A stretch of DNA of 7,563 nt, from assembly GCA_947626465.1 (NCBI GenBank), contig CANQSI010000041.1:1-7563 (forward strand), in the 5' to 3' direction. Below, one piece after another: positions 1 to 5,692 of the stretch. Numbering within the stretch: the first letter of the stretch is position 1; each line of letters begins with the position of its first letter. The translations under genes were made by a program, and so were the position numbers. This DNA comes from an uncultured Atopobiaceae bacterium (GTDB lineage: Bacteria; Actinomycetota; Coriobacteriia; Coriobacteriales; Atopobiaceae). The notes beneath the pieces were generated by a model. It was given only the letters and a program-made list of their open reading frames with translations, did not search any database and was not told where the DNA came from.

Positions 1-2
1 TC

Positions 3-77
3 ATCGCCCCCGCCGGCGTGCGCGCCCTCGAGATCGAGGGCACCTTAAGGCTGGTGCTCTCCGCGCCGACGAGCTAG
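3..77 (+). CDS. C-terminal end of an unidentified protein (partial, 5' end outside window)
   Basis: An open frame enters from the left edge and ends at a TAG at 75-77, giving 24 visible residues that end in LRLVLSAPTS. The first 14 codons (atc gcc ccc gcc ggc gtg and so on) all end in G or C, which matches the codon use of the certain genes in this window. The other two plus frames lack this bias, and one of them stops at 46-48. It would be convergent with ackA, and the repeat mosaic starts 20 nt after its stop. The fragment is too short to assign a family, and it could still be a chance frame in intergenic DNA. Confidence 0.45.
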   Translation: MAPAGVRALEIEGTLRLVLSAPTS

Positions 78-97
78 GGCCCTTCGATTGGAAAATT

Positions 98-170
98 GCT
101 TCGGCCGAGCAGCCCCAATTGCGGTACCTGCCCCCAGAAGCTTCGGCCGAGCAGCCCCAATTGCGGTACC
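98..170 (+). repeat. Direct repeat A, two identical 31-bp copies (98-128 and 140-170)
   Basis: The 31-base unit begins gcttcggccgag and ends caattgcggtacc. It occurs twice without mismatch, 42 bp apart start to start, with an unrelated 11-bp spacer (129-139). The match stops on both sides at the stated ends. The GGTACC end of the second copy is the left arm of the A hairpin. Confidence 0.92.
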
Positions 171-199
171 GGCGGTACCGCAATTGGGGCTGCTCGGCC
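145..199. repeat. Perfect 26-bp inverted repeat A/A' with 3-nt loop
   Basis: Arms 145-170 and 174-199 are exact reverse complements around the loop ggc (171-173), so the centre reads ggtacc-ggc-ggtacc. Pairing breaks at 144/200. Such a hairpin would be very stable in RNA from either strand and could extrude as a cruciform in DNA. There is no T tract next to it, so it is not a classical intrinsic terminator on its own. Confidence 0.92.
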
Positions 200-204
200 T
201 TCGC

Positions 205-239
205 AAAAATGCGCAGAGCTCCGCATCGCGGAGCTCTGC
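205..239 (-). terminator. Probable intrinsic terminator for ackA: 12-bp hairpin followed by T5
   Basis: Arms 213-224 and 228-239 pair perfectly over 12 bp, with GAGCTC within each arm and the loop atc (225-227). Read on the minus strand, the direction of ackA transcription, the stem is followed by GCA and then TTTTT (209 down to 205). That is a GC-rich stem with a short T tract, as in a Rho-independent terminator. It lies about 150 nt beyond the ackA stop, so the ackA transcript would carry the B repeats in its 3' UTR. On the plus strand no T tract follows the stem. Confidence 0.5.
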
Positions 240-253
240 ATCTGTAGTGCGAG

Positions 254-308
254 CGCCGAGGAGGGCTTGCTGCGGTACCTGCGGTACCGCAGCAAGCCCT
301 CCTCGGCG
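254..308. repeat. Perfect 26-bp inverted repeat B/B' with 3-nt loop
   Basis: Arms 254-279 and 283-308 are exact reverse complements around the loop tgc (280-282), so the centre reads ggtacc-tgc-ggtacc. Arm length, loop size and the GGTACC core are the same as in hairpin A. The outer parts of the arms differ (gaggagggcttgc here, cgagcagccccaatt in A). Pairing breaks at 253/309. Confidence 0.92.
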
Positions 309-386
309 TAAGCGGAAGGTACCGCAGCAAGCCCTCCTCGGCGTAAGCGGAAGGTACCGCAGTAAGCCCTCCTCGGCGTAAGCGGA
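283..386. repeat. Tandem repeat B', three copies with 35-bp period
   Basis: Copies start at 283, 318 and 353. Each begins ggtaccgcag, continues through agccctcctcggcg and ends taagcgga. Copies 1 and 2 are identical over 35 bp. Copy 3 lacks the last base of the period and carries one change, C to T at 363. The period is not a multiple of three, which argues against a protein-coding repeat. The third copy ends at 386, one base before the ackA stop codon (388-390 on the minus strand). Confidence 0.92.
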
Positions 387-387
387 G

Positions 388-1557
388 CTAGCCCAGGAGC
401 TCCTGGACGTCGTAGGCGATCATGAGCTCCTCGTTCGTGGGCACCACGAGCACGCGCACCTTCGAGCCCTCGCCCGTGATGTCGCGCACTTCGCCCGAGC
501 GCACGGCGTTCTTCTCCTTGTCGATCCTCACGCCCTGCCATGCGAGGCGCTCGCAGATCTTCTCGCGGCAAAGCGGGGAATTCTCGCCGATGCCCGCAGA
601 GAACGCCATCGTGTCGAAGCCCTCCATGGCCTGCGCCATCTCGAGCGTGAGCTGGGCCGCGCGATAGCCGAACATCTCGAGCGCGATGATGCAGTGCTCG
701 TCGCCCTTGGCGGCGCCGTCCTCGATGTCGCGCGTGTCGGACGAGATGCCCGAGAGCGCGAGGAGGCCGGACTGCTTGTTCATCATCGTGTCGACCTCGT
801 CCACCGTGTAGTTGCCCACGCGCTGCAGGTAGAAGACCGTGGCGGGGTCGACGGTGCCGGTGCGGGTGCCCATGATGAGGCCGTCGAGCGGCGTGAGGCC
901 CATGGTGGTGTCCATGGAGCGGCCGTCCTCGATGGCGCAGAGCGAAGAGCCGCTCCCGAGGTGGAGCGAGATGAGCTTCTTCGTCTCGCCGTGCGTGAAC
1001 TCATTCGTGGCACGCCAGATGAAGCGGTGCGAGGTGCCGTGCGCGCCGTACTTGCGGATGTGGAGGCGGTCCACCACATCGCGTGGTAGGGCATAGCGCC
1101 AGGAGGTCTCCGGCATGTGGTAGTGGAAGGACGTGTCGCACACGACGACGTTGCCCACCTCGGGCATCGCCTTGCGCATGGCCTCGATGACGTCGGCCTC
1201 CACGTAGTTGTGGAGCGGCGCGAGCGGGGCCACCTCGCGCACCTTCGCGAGCACCTCATCGTCTACGACGGCGCTTTCGGGGAAGTACCAGCCGCCCTGC
1301 ACCACGCGGTGGCCGATGCCGTCGATCGCGTGGCCGAGGTTGGTGATGAGGTCGAGCACGTACTCCGAGGCCTCGCGATGCGTCGGGAACGGCACGGGCG
1401 TGCGCTGCGTCTCGCCACCGTGCTCGGAGTGGGTGAGGAAGGAGCCTTCGATGCCGATGCGCTCGCAGTTGCCCTTCGCGTACACCTCCTGCGTGCCGAG
1501 GTCGATGAGCTGGTACTTGAGCGAAGACGAACCGGCGTTGATGACGAGTACGTTCAT
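388..1557 (-). CDS. ackA: Acetate kinase (ATP:acetate phosphotransferase)
   Basis: This 389-residue cytoplasmic enzyme interconverts acetyl phosphate plus ADP with acetate plus ATP, the ATP-yielding last step of the phosphotransacetylase-acetate kinase route. It spans the full ASKHA-fold family length. Signatures seen: NAGSSSLK at 7-14, GHRVVQGG at 82-89 (R84 matches the conserved catalytic Arg), DTSFH at 141-145, GAHGTSHRF at 171-179 (H173), MGTRTG at 229-234 (R232), AGIGENS at 321-327 and TNEEL at 374-378. The start is the ATG at 1557, which has GGGGGAG 7 nt upstream and begins MNVLVINAGSS as the family does. An in-frame ATG at 1575 has no ribosome-binding site. Several motif positions differ from common versions: GSGSS for GNGxS and VVQGG for VVHGG. 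The phosphotransacetylase gene is not in the window. Confidence 0.97.
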   Translation of the reverse strand: MNVLVINAGSSSLKYQLIDLGTQEVYAKGNCERIGIEGSFLTHSEHGGETQRTPVPFPTHREASEYVLDLITNLGHAIDGIGHRVVQGGWYFPESAVVDDEVLAKVREVAPLAPLHNYVEADVIEAMRKAMPEVGNVVVCDTSFHYHMPETSWRYALPRDVVDRLHIRKYGAHGTSHRFIWRATNEFTHGETKKLISLHLGSGSSLCAIEDGRSMDTTMGLTPLDGLIMGTRTGTVDPATVFYLQRVGNYTVDEVDTMMNKQSGLLALSGISSDTRDIEDGAAKGDEHCIIALEMFGYRAAQLTLEMAQAMEGFDTMAFSAGIGENSPLCREKICERLAWQGVRIDKEKNAVRSGEVRDITGEGSKVRVLVVPTNEELMIAYDVQELLG

Positions 1558-1584
1558 GAAGGTCTCCCCCACCATCGTGTGTGA

Positions 1585-1620
1585 GCGAGGCGCCTTTCGC
1601 CTCGCGTTACGGCAATTCTA
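1585..1620 (-). promoter_or_regulatory. Possible ackA promoter (-10 TAGAAT) and leader hairpin
   Basis: On the minus strand, TAGAAT (1620-1615) is one base from the TATAAT consensus. No good -35 box lies 16-18 nt upstream. A start about 7 nt downstream would begin the transcript close to an 8-bp perfect hairpin (arms 1585-1592 and 1598-1605, 5-nt loop), giving a leader of roughly 50 nt before the ackA ATG. The hairpin has no T tract after it, so it is a poor terminator for the upstream HIT gene. The promoter call is an inference from one hexamer. Confidence 0.35.
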
Positions 1621-1663
1621 GGCGAGCCTCGCGGCCCGCACGACGTGCATGGGCACGAGTTTC

Positions 1664-2005
1664 CTAAGGCAGGAGCCCCTCGCCGAGCGACGTGCCACCG
1701 AGCACGTGGAAGTGCACGTGTCCCACCGTCTGCCCGGCATCGGCCCCCGTGTTCGCGATCACGCGGAAGCCGCGCTCGGAGAGCCCCTTGGCCTTCGCCA
1801 CCTCGCCGATCGCCGCCACCACTTCCGCGAGCTCCTCGGCTGAGACGCCGTCGAGGATGTTTTCGTGGTGCGCCTTCGGCACCACGAGCACGTGCACGGG
1901 GGCCTGCGGGTTCAGATCCTCGAAGGCGATCACGTGATCGTTCTCATAGACCACCGTGGCAGGGATCTCCCCCGCCGCGATCTTGCAGAAGATGCAATCT
2001 CCCAT
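1664..2005 (-). CDS. HIT-family (histidine triad) nucleotide-binding protein
   Basis: This small cytoplasmic protein of 113 residues fits the HINT-like branch, whose members hydrolyse nucleoside phosphoramidates or related adenylylated compounds; the physiological substrate is usually unknown. The N-terminus has CIFCKIAAGEIPA (4-16), where C4 and C7 could bind zinc as in some family members. The middle has FEDLNPQAPVHVLVVPK (28-44). The histidine triad is HVHFHVLGG at 96-104, with H98 the expected nucleophile. The length is typical and nothing is missing. The ATG at 2005 is set by family alignment and by a GAGGAG sequence formed from the last codons of xseB. Only 3 nt separate it from the xseB stop, so translation is likely coupled. 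Confidence 0.95.
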   Translation of the reverse strand: MGDCIFCKIAAGEIPATVVYENDHVIAFEDLNPQAPVHVLVVPKAHHENILDGVSAEELAEVVAAIGEVAKAKGLSERGFRVIANTGADAGQTVGHVHFHVLGGTSLGEGLLP

Positions 2006-2008
2006 GGT

Positions 2009-2281
2009 TCACTCCTCGTCCAAGAAGGCGCTCTTCGGTGCGGAGAGCTCGGAGGGCATCGCCTCGAGCTCGGTCTCGTTTTGCGCCATGAGCACGCTCA
2101 CCTTCTGCTCCGCATCGGCAAGGCGCGCGTGGAGCATCTTCAAGAGCGCCGAGGCGCGCTCGTAGCGCTCGAGCGCCTCCTCGAGCTCGAGGTCTCCCGC
2201 CTCGAGCGAGCGCACGATGCGCTCGAGCTCGATGGAGCCCTCCTTGTAGGTCATCTCTTCTATGGGCTTTTCGTCGCTCAT
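2009..2281 (-). CDS. xseB: Exodeoxyribonuclease VII small subunit
   Basis: This 90-residue subunit associates in several copies with XseA to form exonuclease VII, which degrades single-stranded DNA to oligonucleotides from both ends without needing magnesium. The family core is clear: IELERIVRSLEAGDLELEEA at 17-36, followed by an amphipathic helix ending LADAEQKVSVL at 54-64. The tail of about 25 residues is acidic and less conserved. The start is the ATG at 2281, which has AAAGGA 5 nt upstream. A TTG at 2302 would add seven residues but has weaker support. The gene starts 30 nt after the xseA stop and 3 nt separate its stop from the HIT start, so both subunits are made from the same message. 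Confidence 0.94.
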   Translation of the reverse strand: MSDEKPIEEMTYKEGSIELERIVRSLEAGDLELEEALERYERASALLKMLHARLADAEQKVSVLMAQNETELEAMPSELSAPKSAFLDEE

Positions 2282-2311
2282 GGCAATCCTTTCAAAGGCC
2301 AAACGCTACGT

Positions 2312-3679
2312 CTACGCAGGGATATCCTCGAAGGGCGCGGGCGCCTCGGGAGGCGCGGACACGTGGGTGACCTCCGCCTCGAGCGAGCCCTCGCCGAGCA
2401 CGGCCACGATGCGCTCCCCCGAAGATATCATCGCGGCGCTCGAGACCACATGGCCTGTCGCATCCTTCACGATCGCGTAGCCGCGACCGAGCACCTTGAG
2501 CGGCGAGAGCGCCTCGAGATGCGTCCCTCGCGAGGAGAGCGCGCTCGCGGCGCGTTCGAGCACGCGCCGCATGCCGAGCCCCGCGCGCGCCGAGAGCCGC
2601 TCCACGAGCTCCGCTTGGCGCGAAAGCCCGCGTGGAAGGGCGTCGGCGATGCGCTCCTCGGCGCGCTCGAGGTCGCGCGCACGATCGAACACGAGGAGCG
2701 AGGGATCCCGCATCACGCGCGAAGAAGCGAGCGTGCGAAGCCGTTCACGACGCTGCGCGAGGCAGTGGGAAAGCGAGAGCGGGAGGCGCGCGGAAAGCCC
2801 CGAGAGCGCCTCGCTCGCCGTCTCCACGCGACGCGCGAGCACGGCTTGCAGGCGCTTCGACCTCTCCGCGAGCGCCTCTGCGAGCTGGCTCATGGAGGGG
2901 GCGATCGATTCCGCCGCGGCAGTGGGCGTGGACTGGCGCCTCGAGGCCACGAGGTCGGCGATCGTCACGTCGGGCTCGTGGCCGATGCCCGTCACCACCG
3001 GCACGGAAAGCGCCGCGATGGTGCGCGCGAGCTGCTCGTCGTTGAAGGCCATGAGGTCTTCGTAGGAACCGCCCCCGCGCACGAGGAGGATCGCGTCGGG
3101 GGAGGTGGCCTCTGCGGCCTTGAGCGCGTGGATGATCGTGGGCGGCGCATCGGCGCCCTGCACACTGCAGGAGCAGAGCACGATCTCCACGAGGCGGTTC
3201 CTCCTCGCGAGCGTGCGCACCACGTCGTCCTTCACCGAGCCGGAAAGGGAGGTGACCACGCACACATGCTCGCAAAACGCGGGCACCTTGCGCTTGATCG
3301 CCTCGTCCATGAGGCCCTCGGCGGCGAGCTTCTTCGCGAGCGCGGCCACCCGCTGGCGAAGCGCGCCCTCGCCCGTGACCTCCACGTTGCTCGCGATGAA
3401 GGACATGCGCCCCGAGCGCACGTAGACGTCGAAGGACCCCGTGAGCTCCACCTCGAGGCCGTCCTTGAGCTCGAAGTCGAGCCTCGAGAACGTGGAGCGC
3501 CACACGATCACGCTCATGGACGCCTCTTCGTCCTTGAGGTCGAAGTAGCAGTGGCCGCTTCGCGCGTTCGGACCGCGGAACCCCGACACCTCCCCCATCA
3601 CCCGAAACGTCCCCATGCCGTTCAGGGTGGCCTTGGCCACCTCGACGGCACGCGCGACGGAGATGGGATCGGAGGGCAT
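2312..3679 (-). CDS. xseA: Exodeoxyribonuclease VII large subunit
   Basis: This is the 455-residue catalytic subunit of exonuclease VII, acting on single-stranded DNA in repair and recombination. The N-terminal OB-fold domain (about 5-105) includes VMGEVSGFR and GHCYFDLKD. The catalytic domain follows (about 130-260), with VVTSLSGSVKDDV at 141-153, RGGGSYEDLMAFND at 201-214, GIGHEPDVTIADLVA at 231-245 and TPTAAAE at 251-257. R201, H234, D237 and an Asp at 151/152 occupy the positions reported as essential in the E. coli enzyme. A long Arg/Ala/Leu-rich helical region (about 265-410) matches the coiled arms that bind XseB. The ATG at 3679 directly abuts the TAG of the upstream peptidase gene and has AGGAGG 6 nt upstream, suggesting translational coupling. 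The length is normal for the family. Confidence 0.97.
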   Translation of the reverse strand: MPSDPISVARAVEVAKATLNGMGTFRVMGEVSGFRGPNARSGHCYFDLKDEEASMSVIVWRSTFSRLDFELKDGLEVELTGSFDVYVRSGRMSFIASNVEVTGEGALRQRVAALAKKLAAEGLMDEAIKRKVPAFCEHVCVVTSLSGSVKDDVVRTLARRNRLVEIVLCSCSVQGADAPPTIIHALKAAEATSPDAILLVRGGGSYEDLMAFNDEQLARTIAALSVPVVTGIGHEPDVTIADLVASRRQSTPTAAAESIAPSMSQLAEALAERSKRLQAVLARRVETASEALSGLSARLPLSLSHCLAQRRERLRTLASSRVMRDPSLLVFDRARDLERAEERIADALPRGLSRQAELVERLSARAGLGMRRVLERAASALSSRGTHLEALSPLKVLGRGYAIVKDATGHVVSSAAMISSGERIVAVLGEGSLEAEVTHVSAPPEAPAPFEDIPA

Positions 3680-4375
3680 CTAGTTCCTCCTGTTGGTTTG
3701 GCCAAGCAGGTAGACGAGCTGCATGATGGAGGTGAGCGCCGCGGCCACGTACGTGAGCGCGGCGGCCGTGAGCACCTTCTTCGCGCCTCGGAGCGTGGTC
3801 TCGTCGTAGCCCGCCTTTCTGAGGTAGACGATCGCGCGATGCGAGGCGTCGAATTCCACCGGGAGCGTCACGAGCTGGAAGATCACGGAGAACGCGAAGA
3901 GGATGATCGCGAGCGTCATGAGGCCGGAGATGGTCATGCAGACGCCGATGATGAAGAAGATCATCCAGAGCGACGAGCAGAGGTTCACCACCGGCACGAG
4001 CGCGGAGCGGATCTTCCCTGGCACGTAGCCGCGCGCCGTCTGCACCGCGTGCCCGGTCTCGTGGCACGCCACCGCCGCGGAGGCCACCGAGCCCCCGTTC
4101 ATGTTCTCGTTCGAGAGGTGCAGGGTGTTGTCGCGCGGATCGTAGTGGTCGGTGAGCTCGCCGGGCGTGGCGAGGATGCCGGCCACCGCCACGCCGTCGT
4201 AGGCGAGCATGTCGCGCGCCACCTGCGCGCCGGATTTGTTTCCCGGGAGCGGCACGCGCTTCCACGTGTTGTACGTGGAGCGGATGTAGCCCTGCGTGGC
4301 GAAGCCGAGGACGAGCGACACCACCACGAGGAGGATGTAGCTCCAGTTGAAGCCATAGAACATGGGAATGTACAT
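3680..4375 (-). CDS. YugP-like membrane zinc metallopeptidase (Zn_peptidase_2 family)
   Basis: The 231-residue product matches the YugP/Zn_peptidase_2 family of membrane-bound putative zinc proteases; the substrate is not known. An N-terminal membrane helix (about 12-28) precedes a soluble segment with RVPLPGNKSGAQVARDML. The zinc site is HETGH at 105-109 within VACHETGHAVQTARGY. Three further hydrophobic stretches follow (about 126-148, 150-172 and 201-224), with the family motif LPVEFDASHRA between the second and third of these. The ATG at 4375 is preceded by GGAGG with a short 4-nt spacer. Starting at 4363 (MFYGF) is the alternative, and a longer frame from 4417 has no support. The gene ends in TAG immediately before the xseA ATG. 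It is intact and probably co-transcribed with exonuclease VII genes, although no functional link is known to me. Confidence 0.9.
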   Translation of the reverse strand: MYIPMFYGFNWSYILLVVVSLVLGFATQGYIRSTYNTWKRVPLPGNKSGAQVARDMLAYDGVAVAGILATPGELTDHYDPRDNTLHLSNENMNGGSVASAAVACHETGHAVQTARGYVPGKIRSALVPVVNLCSSLWMIFFIIGVCMTISGLMTLAIILFAFSVIFQLVTLPVEFDASHRAIVYLRKAGYDETTLRGAKKVLTAAALTYVAAALTSIMQLVYLLGQTNRRN

Positions 4376-4393
4376 GGAACCTCCGATTACGAG

Positions 4394-4422
4394 CGGGCCT
4401 TGAGGCCCGTGGCACAAGTGTA
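4394..4422 (-). promoter_or_regulatory. rnd-peptidase gap: small hairpin and possible -10 box
   Basis: The 67-nt gap contains a 6-bp hairpin (4394-4399 with 4404-4409, loop ttga) and, on the minus strand, TACACT (4422-4417), which resembles a -10 box. There is no convincing -35, and no T tract follows the hairpin. A secondary promoter for the peptidase-exonuclease genes is possible but weakly supported. Simple read-through from rnd is the default reading. Confidence 0.2.
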
Positions 4423-4442
4423 GGGCGCAAACCTCACAACAA

Positions 4443-5582
4443 TTACGACTCGTCTTTGAGCCTCACGACTTTCCCGTCTTTCACCGTGAGGCCGATCTCG
4501 CCCGCGAGCAGCCGTTTGAGCGGCTCCCCCGCCACTTCCTTTCGCCAGCCCTCGTCGAGCGGGTTCATCCTCTGGCTCACGAGGTCGAGGAGGTCGTCGC
4601 GGTTGGCGATGAGCGGCGCCGCGATGCCCTTCTCCTCGGCGATGAGGCGAAGGAGCGCGTAGAGGAGGTCGACGACGCTCTCGGCCTCCTGGCTCGGCTT
4701 TTGCCGGTGCAGCACCTCGGGAAGCTTCTCCGCGGGGCAGGCCCTGCCGCGCTTCACGGCGAGGAGCATGAGGCTCGCATCGCCCTCGGAGAGCTGCGCC
4801 GTGCCGCGGATGCGCCGCAACCTGTCGGCGGTCGTGGGCATGCGCTTCGCCATCTCCACGAGCACCTCGTCGCCCACGACCCACTTCCTCGGGATGTCGC
4901 GCCGCCGCGCAATCGAATCGCGCGCCCTCGCCACCTCGCGGAGCACGCCGAGCTGTCGCCGTGTGAGGCCTCCTATGCGCTTTACGTGCAGATACGCCTC
5001 GTCGGGATTCTGCACCGCGATGGCGTGGAGCCGCGCCGCCTCGCATTCCGGAAGCACCCATCCGAGCCTTCCCAGGGCCTTCAGGCGCTTCACCATCTTG
5101 TCGTAGATGCGCGGGAGGTAGCGCACGTCGTCGAGGGCGTAGGCGAGCTGCTCCTCGTCGAGCGGCCGCCGCGACCAGTCCGTGAGCGACGCGGCCTTGT
5201 CGAGGTGCACGCCGCAGTAGATCTCCACGAGGGTGGCGTAGCCAAGCTGGAGGCGTTGCCCGAGGAAAGCCGCCGCGATCTGCGTGTCGAACACGTTCTC
5301 GGGAGGCTTTCCGAAGGTCTGCGTGAGGATCTCGATGTCTTGCGAGCAGGCATGGAACACCTTCGGGATGGAAGGATCCGCGAGCAGCTCACCCACTCCG
5401 GAGAGGTCGAGCTTGGCCAAGGGATCGATGGCCACCTGCTCCTCATGGGTGCCGAGCTGGATGAGGCAGAGCATGGGAAAGTACGTCCGCTCGCGCAAAA
5501 ACTCCGTATCCACGGCAATGAGCGGCGCGTGCCGCGCCCTTTCCAGGAAGCTCTCCACCCCCGCCATGGTCTTCAGGAACAC
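4443..5582 (-). CDS. rnd: Ribonuclease D (3'-5' exoribonuclease with HRDC domain)
   Basis: RNase D trims the 3' ends of tRNA precursors and other small RNAs using two metal ions. The 379-residue product has the DEDD exonuclease fold: Exo I VDTEF at 24-28 (D25, E27), Exo II FHACSQDIEIL at 76-86 (D82) and Exo III YALDDVRYL at 148-156 (Y148, D152), which makes it a DEDDy enzyme. An HRDC domain follows at about 206-280 (LTRRQLGVLREVARARD), then a second helical region to the end, as in known RNase D. The GTG at 5582 has AGGGA 7 nt upstream and is my preferred start. The ATG at 5567 is the alternative and would only remove five residues. It is the first minus-strand gene after the divergent gap, so it is the likely head of the rnd-peptidase-xseA-xseB-HIT unit. 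Confidence 0.95.
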   Translation of the reverse strand: MFLKTMAGVESFLERARHAPLIAVDTEFLRERTYFPMLCLIQLGTHEEQVAIDPLAKLDLSGVGELLADPSIPKVFHACSQDIEILTQTFGKPPENVFDTQIAAAFLGQRLQLGYATLVEIYCGVHLDKAASLTDWSRRPLDEEQLAYALDDVRYLPRIYDKMVKRLKALGRLGWVLPECEAARLHAIAVQNPDEAYLHVKRIGGLTRRQLGVLREVARARDSIARRRDIPRKWVVGDEVLVEMAKRMPTTADRLRRIRGTAQLSEGDASLMLLAVKRGRACPAEKLPEVLHRQKPSQEAESVVDLLYALLRLIAEEKGIAAPLIANRDDLLDLVSQRMNPLDEGWRKEVAGEPLKRLLAGEIGLTVKDGKVVRLKDES

Positions 5583-5692
5583 AACACCATCCCTACGCTC
5601 GTGAAACGCTCTGCCCCAAGGAGAAGGCGTTAGGACTACCCTAGGGCTCGATCGCTACGGTTGCCTAAGGATACTCGAGAAGCTGGAACGCC
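5583..5692. promoter_or_regulatory. Divergent intergenic region between rnd and the lipid kinase gene
   Basis: Both flanking genes are transcribed away from this 110-bp gap, so it should hold both promoters. I find no clean -35/-10 pair on either strand. GATACT (5670-5675, plus) resembles a -10 box but would leave only about a 10-nt leader. A short palindrome, ccctaggg (5639-5646), and cgatcg nearby could be operator-like. The function is inferred from gene orientation only. Confidence 0.4.

Larger units (their letters stand above)
98..386. repeat. GGTACC-centred repeat mosaic between convergent genes (A-A-A'-hairpin-B-B'-B'-B')
   Basis: Nearly the whole gap between the left partial gene and ackA consists of repeats. 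In order they are: A (98-128), A (140-170), inverted A (174-199), a 12-bp hairpin (213-239), B (254-279), and three tandem inverted B copies starting at 283, 318 and 353. Each A/A' and B/B' junction is a perfect 26-bp inverted repeat around a 3-nt loop. I see no open frame with normal coding character here: frames that cross it read translated repeats such as RYRRYR. It resembles REP/BIME-type extragenic palindromes, a structural comparison and not an identification. The mosaic starts 20 nt after one stop codon and ends one base before the other. Confidence 0.9.

Noticed and set aside
98..386. CRISPR array
   Set aside because: The repeats sit back to back or in inverted pairs with no regular unique spacers of 30-40 bp, and no cas gene is present.
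98..386. Insertion-sequence terminal inverted repeats
   Set aside because: The loop between arms is only 3 nt and there is no transposase or remnant between or beside the repeats in this window.
1..571. Open frames across the repeat region on both strands (1-330 and 74-571 minus, 88-381 and 96-311 plus)
   Set aside because: Their products are translated repeats (RYRRYR, AEEGLLRY, QLGLLG) in shifting frames, because the 35- and 42-bp periods plus inversions keep frames open by chance. None has a supported start or family match that I recognise.
1585..1605. Intrinsic terminator for the HIT gene
   Set aside because: The 8-bp stem is sound, but the minus-strand sequence after it has no T tract, so a leader hairpin for ackA is the better reading.
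4394..4409. Terminator between rnd and the peptidase gene
   Set aside because: The stem is only 6 bp and no T tract follows on the minus strand.
1865..4423. An 852-codon plus-strand open frame opposite the HIT, xseB, xseA and peptidase genes
   Set aside because: It is rich in His, Arg, Glu and Gly, has no recognisable domain and lies antisense to four well-identified genes. Long stop-free antisense frames are expected in GC-rich codon-biased DNA.
2745..4430. A 561-codon minus-strand open frame overlapping xseA and the peptidase
   Set aside because: It is an Arg/Ala/His-rich alternative-frame shadow of two certain genes on the same strand.
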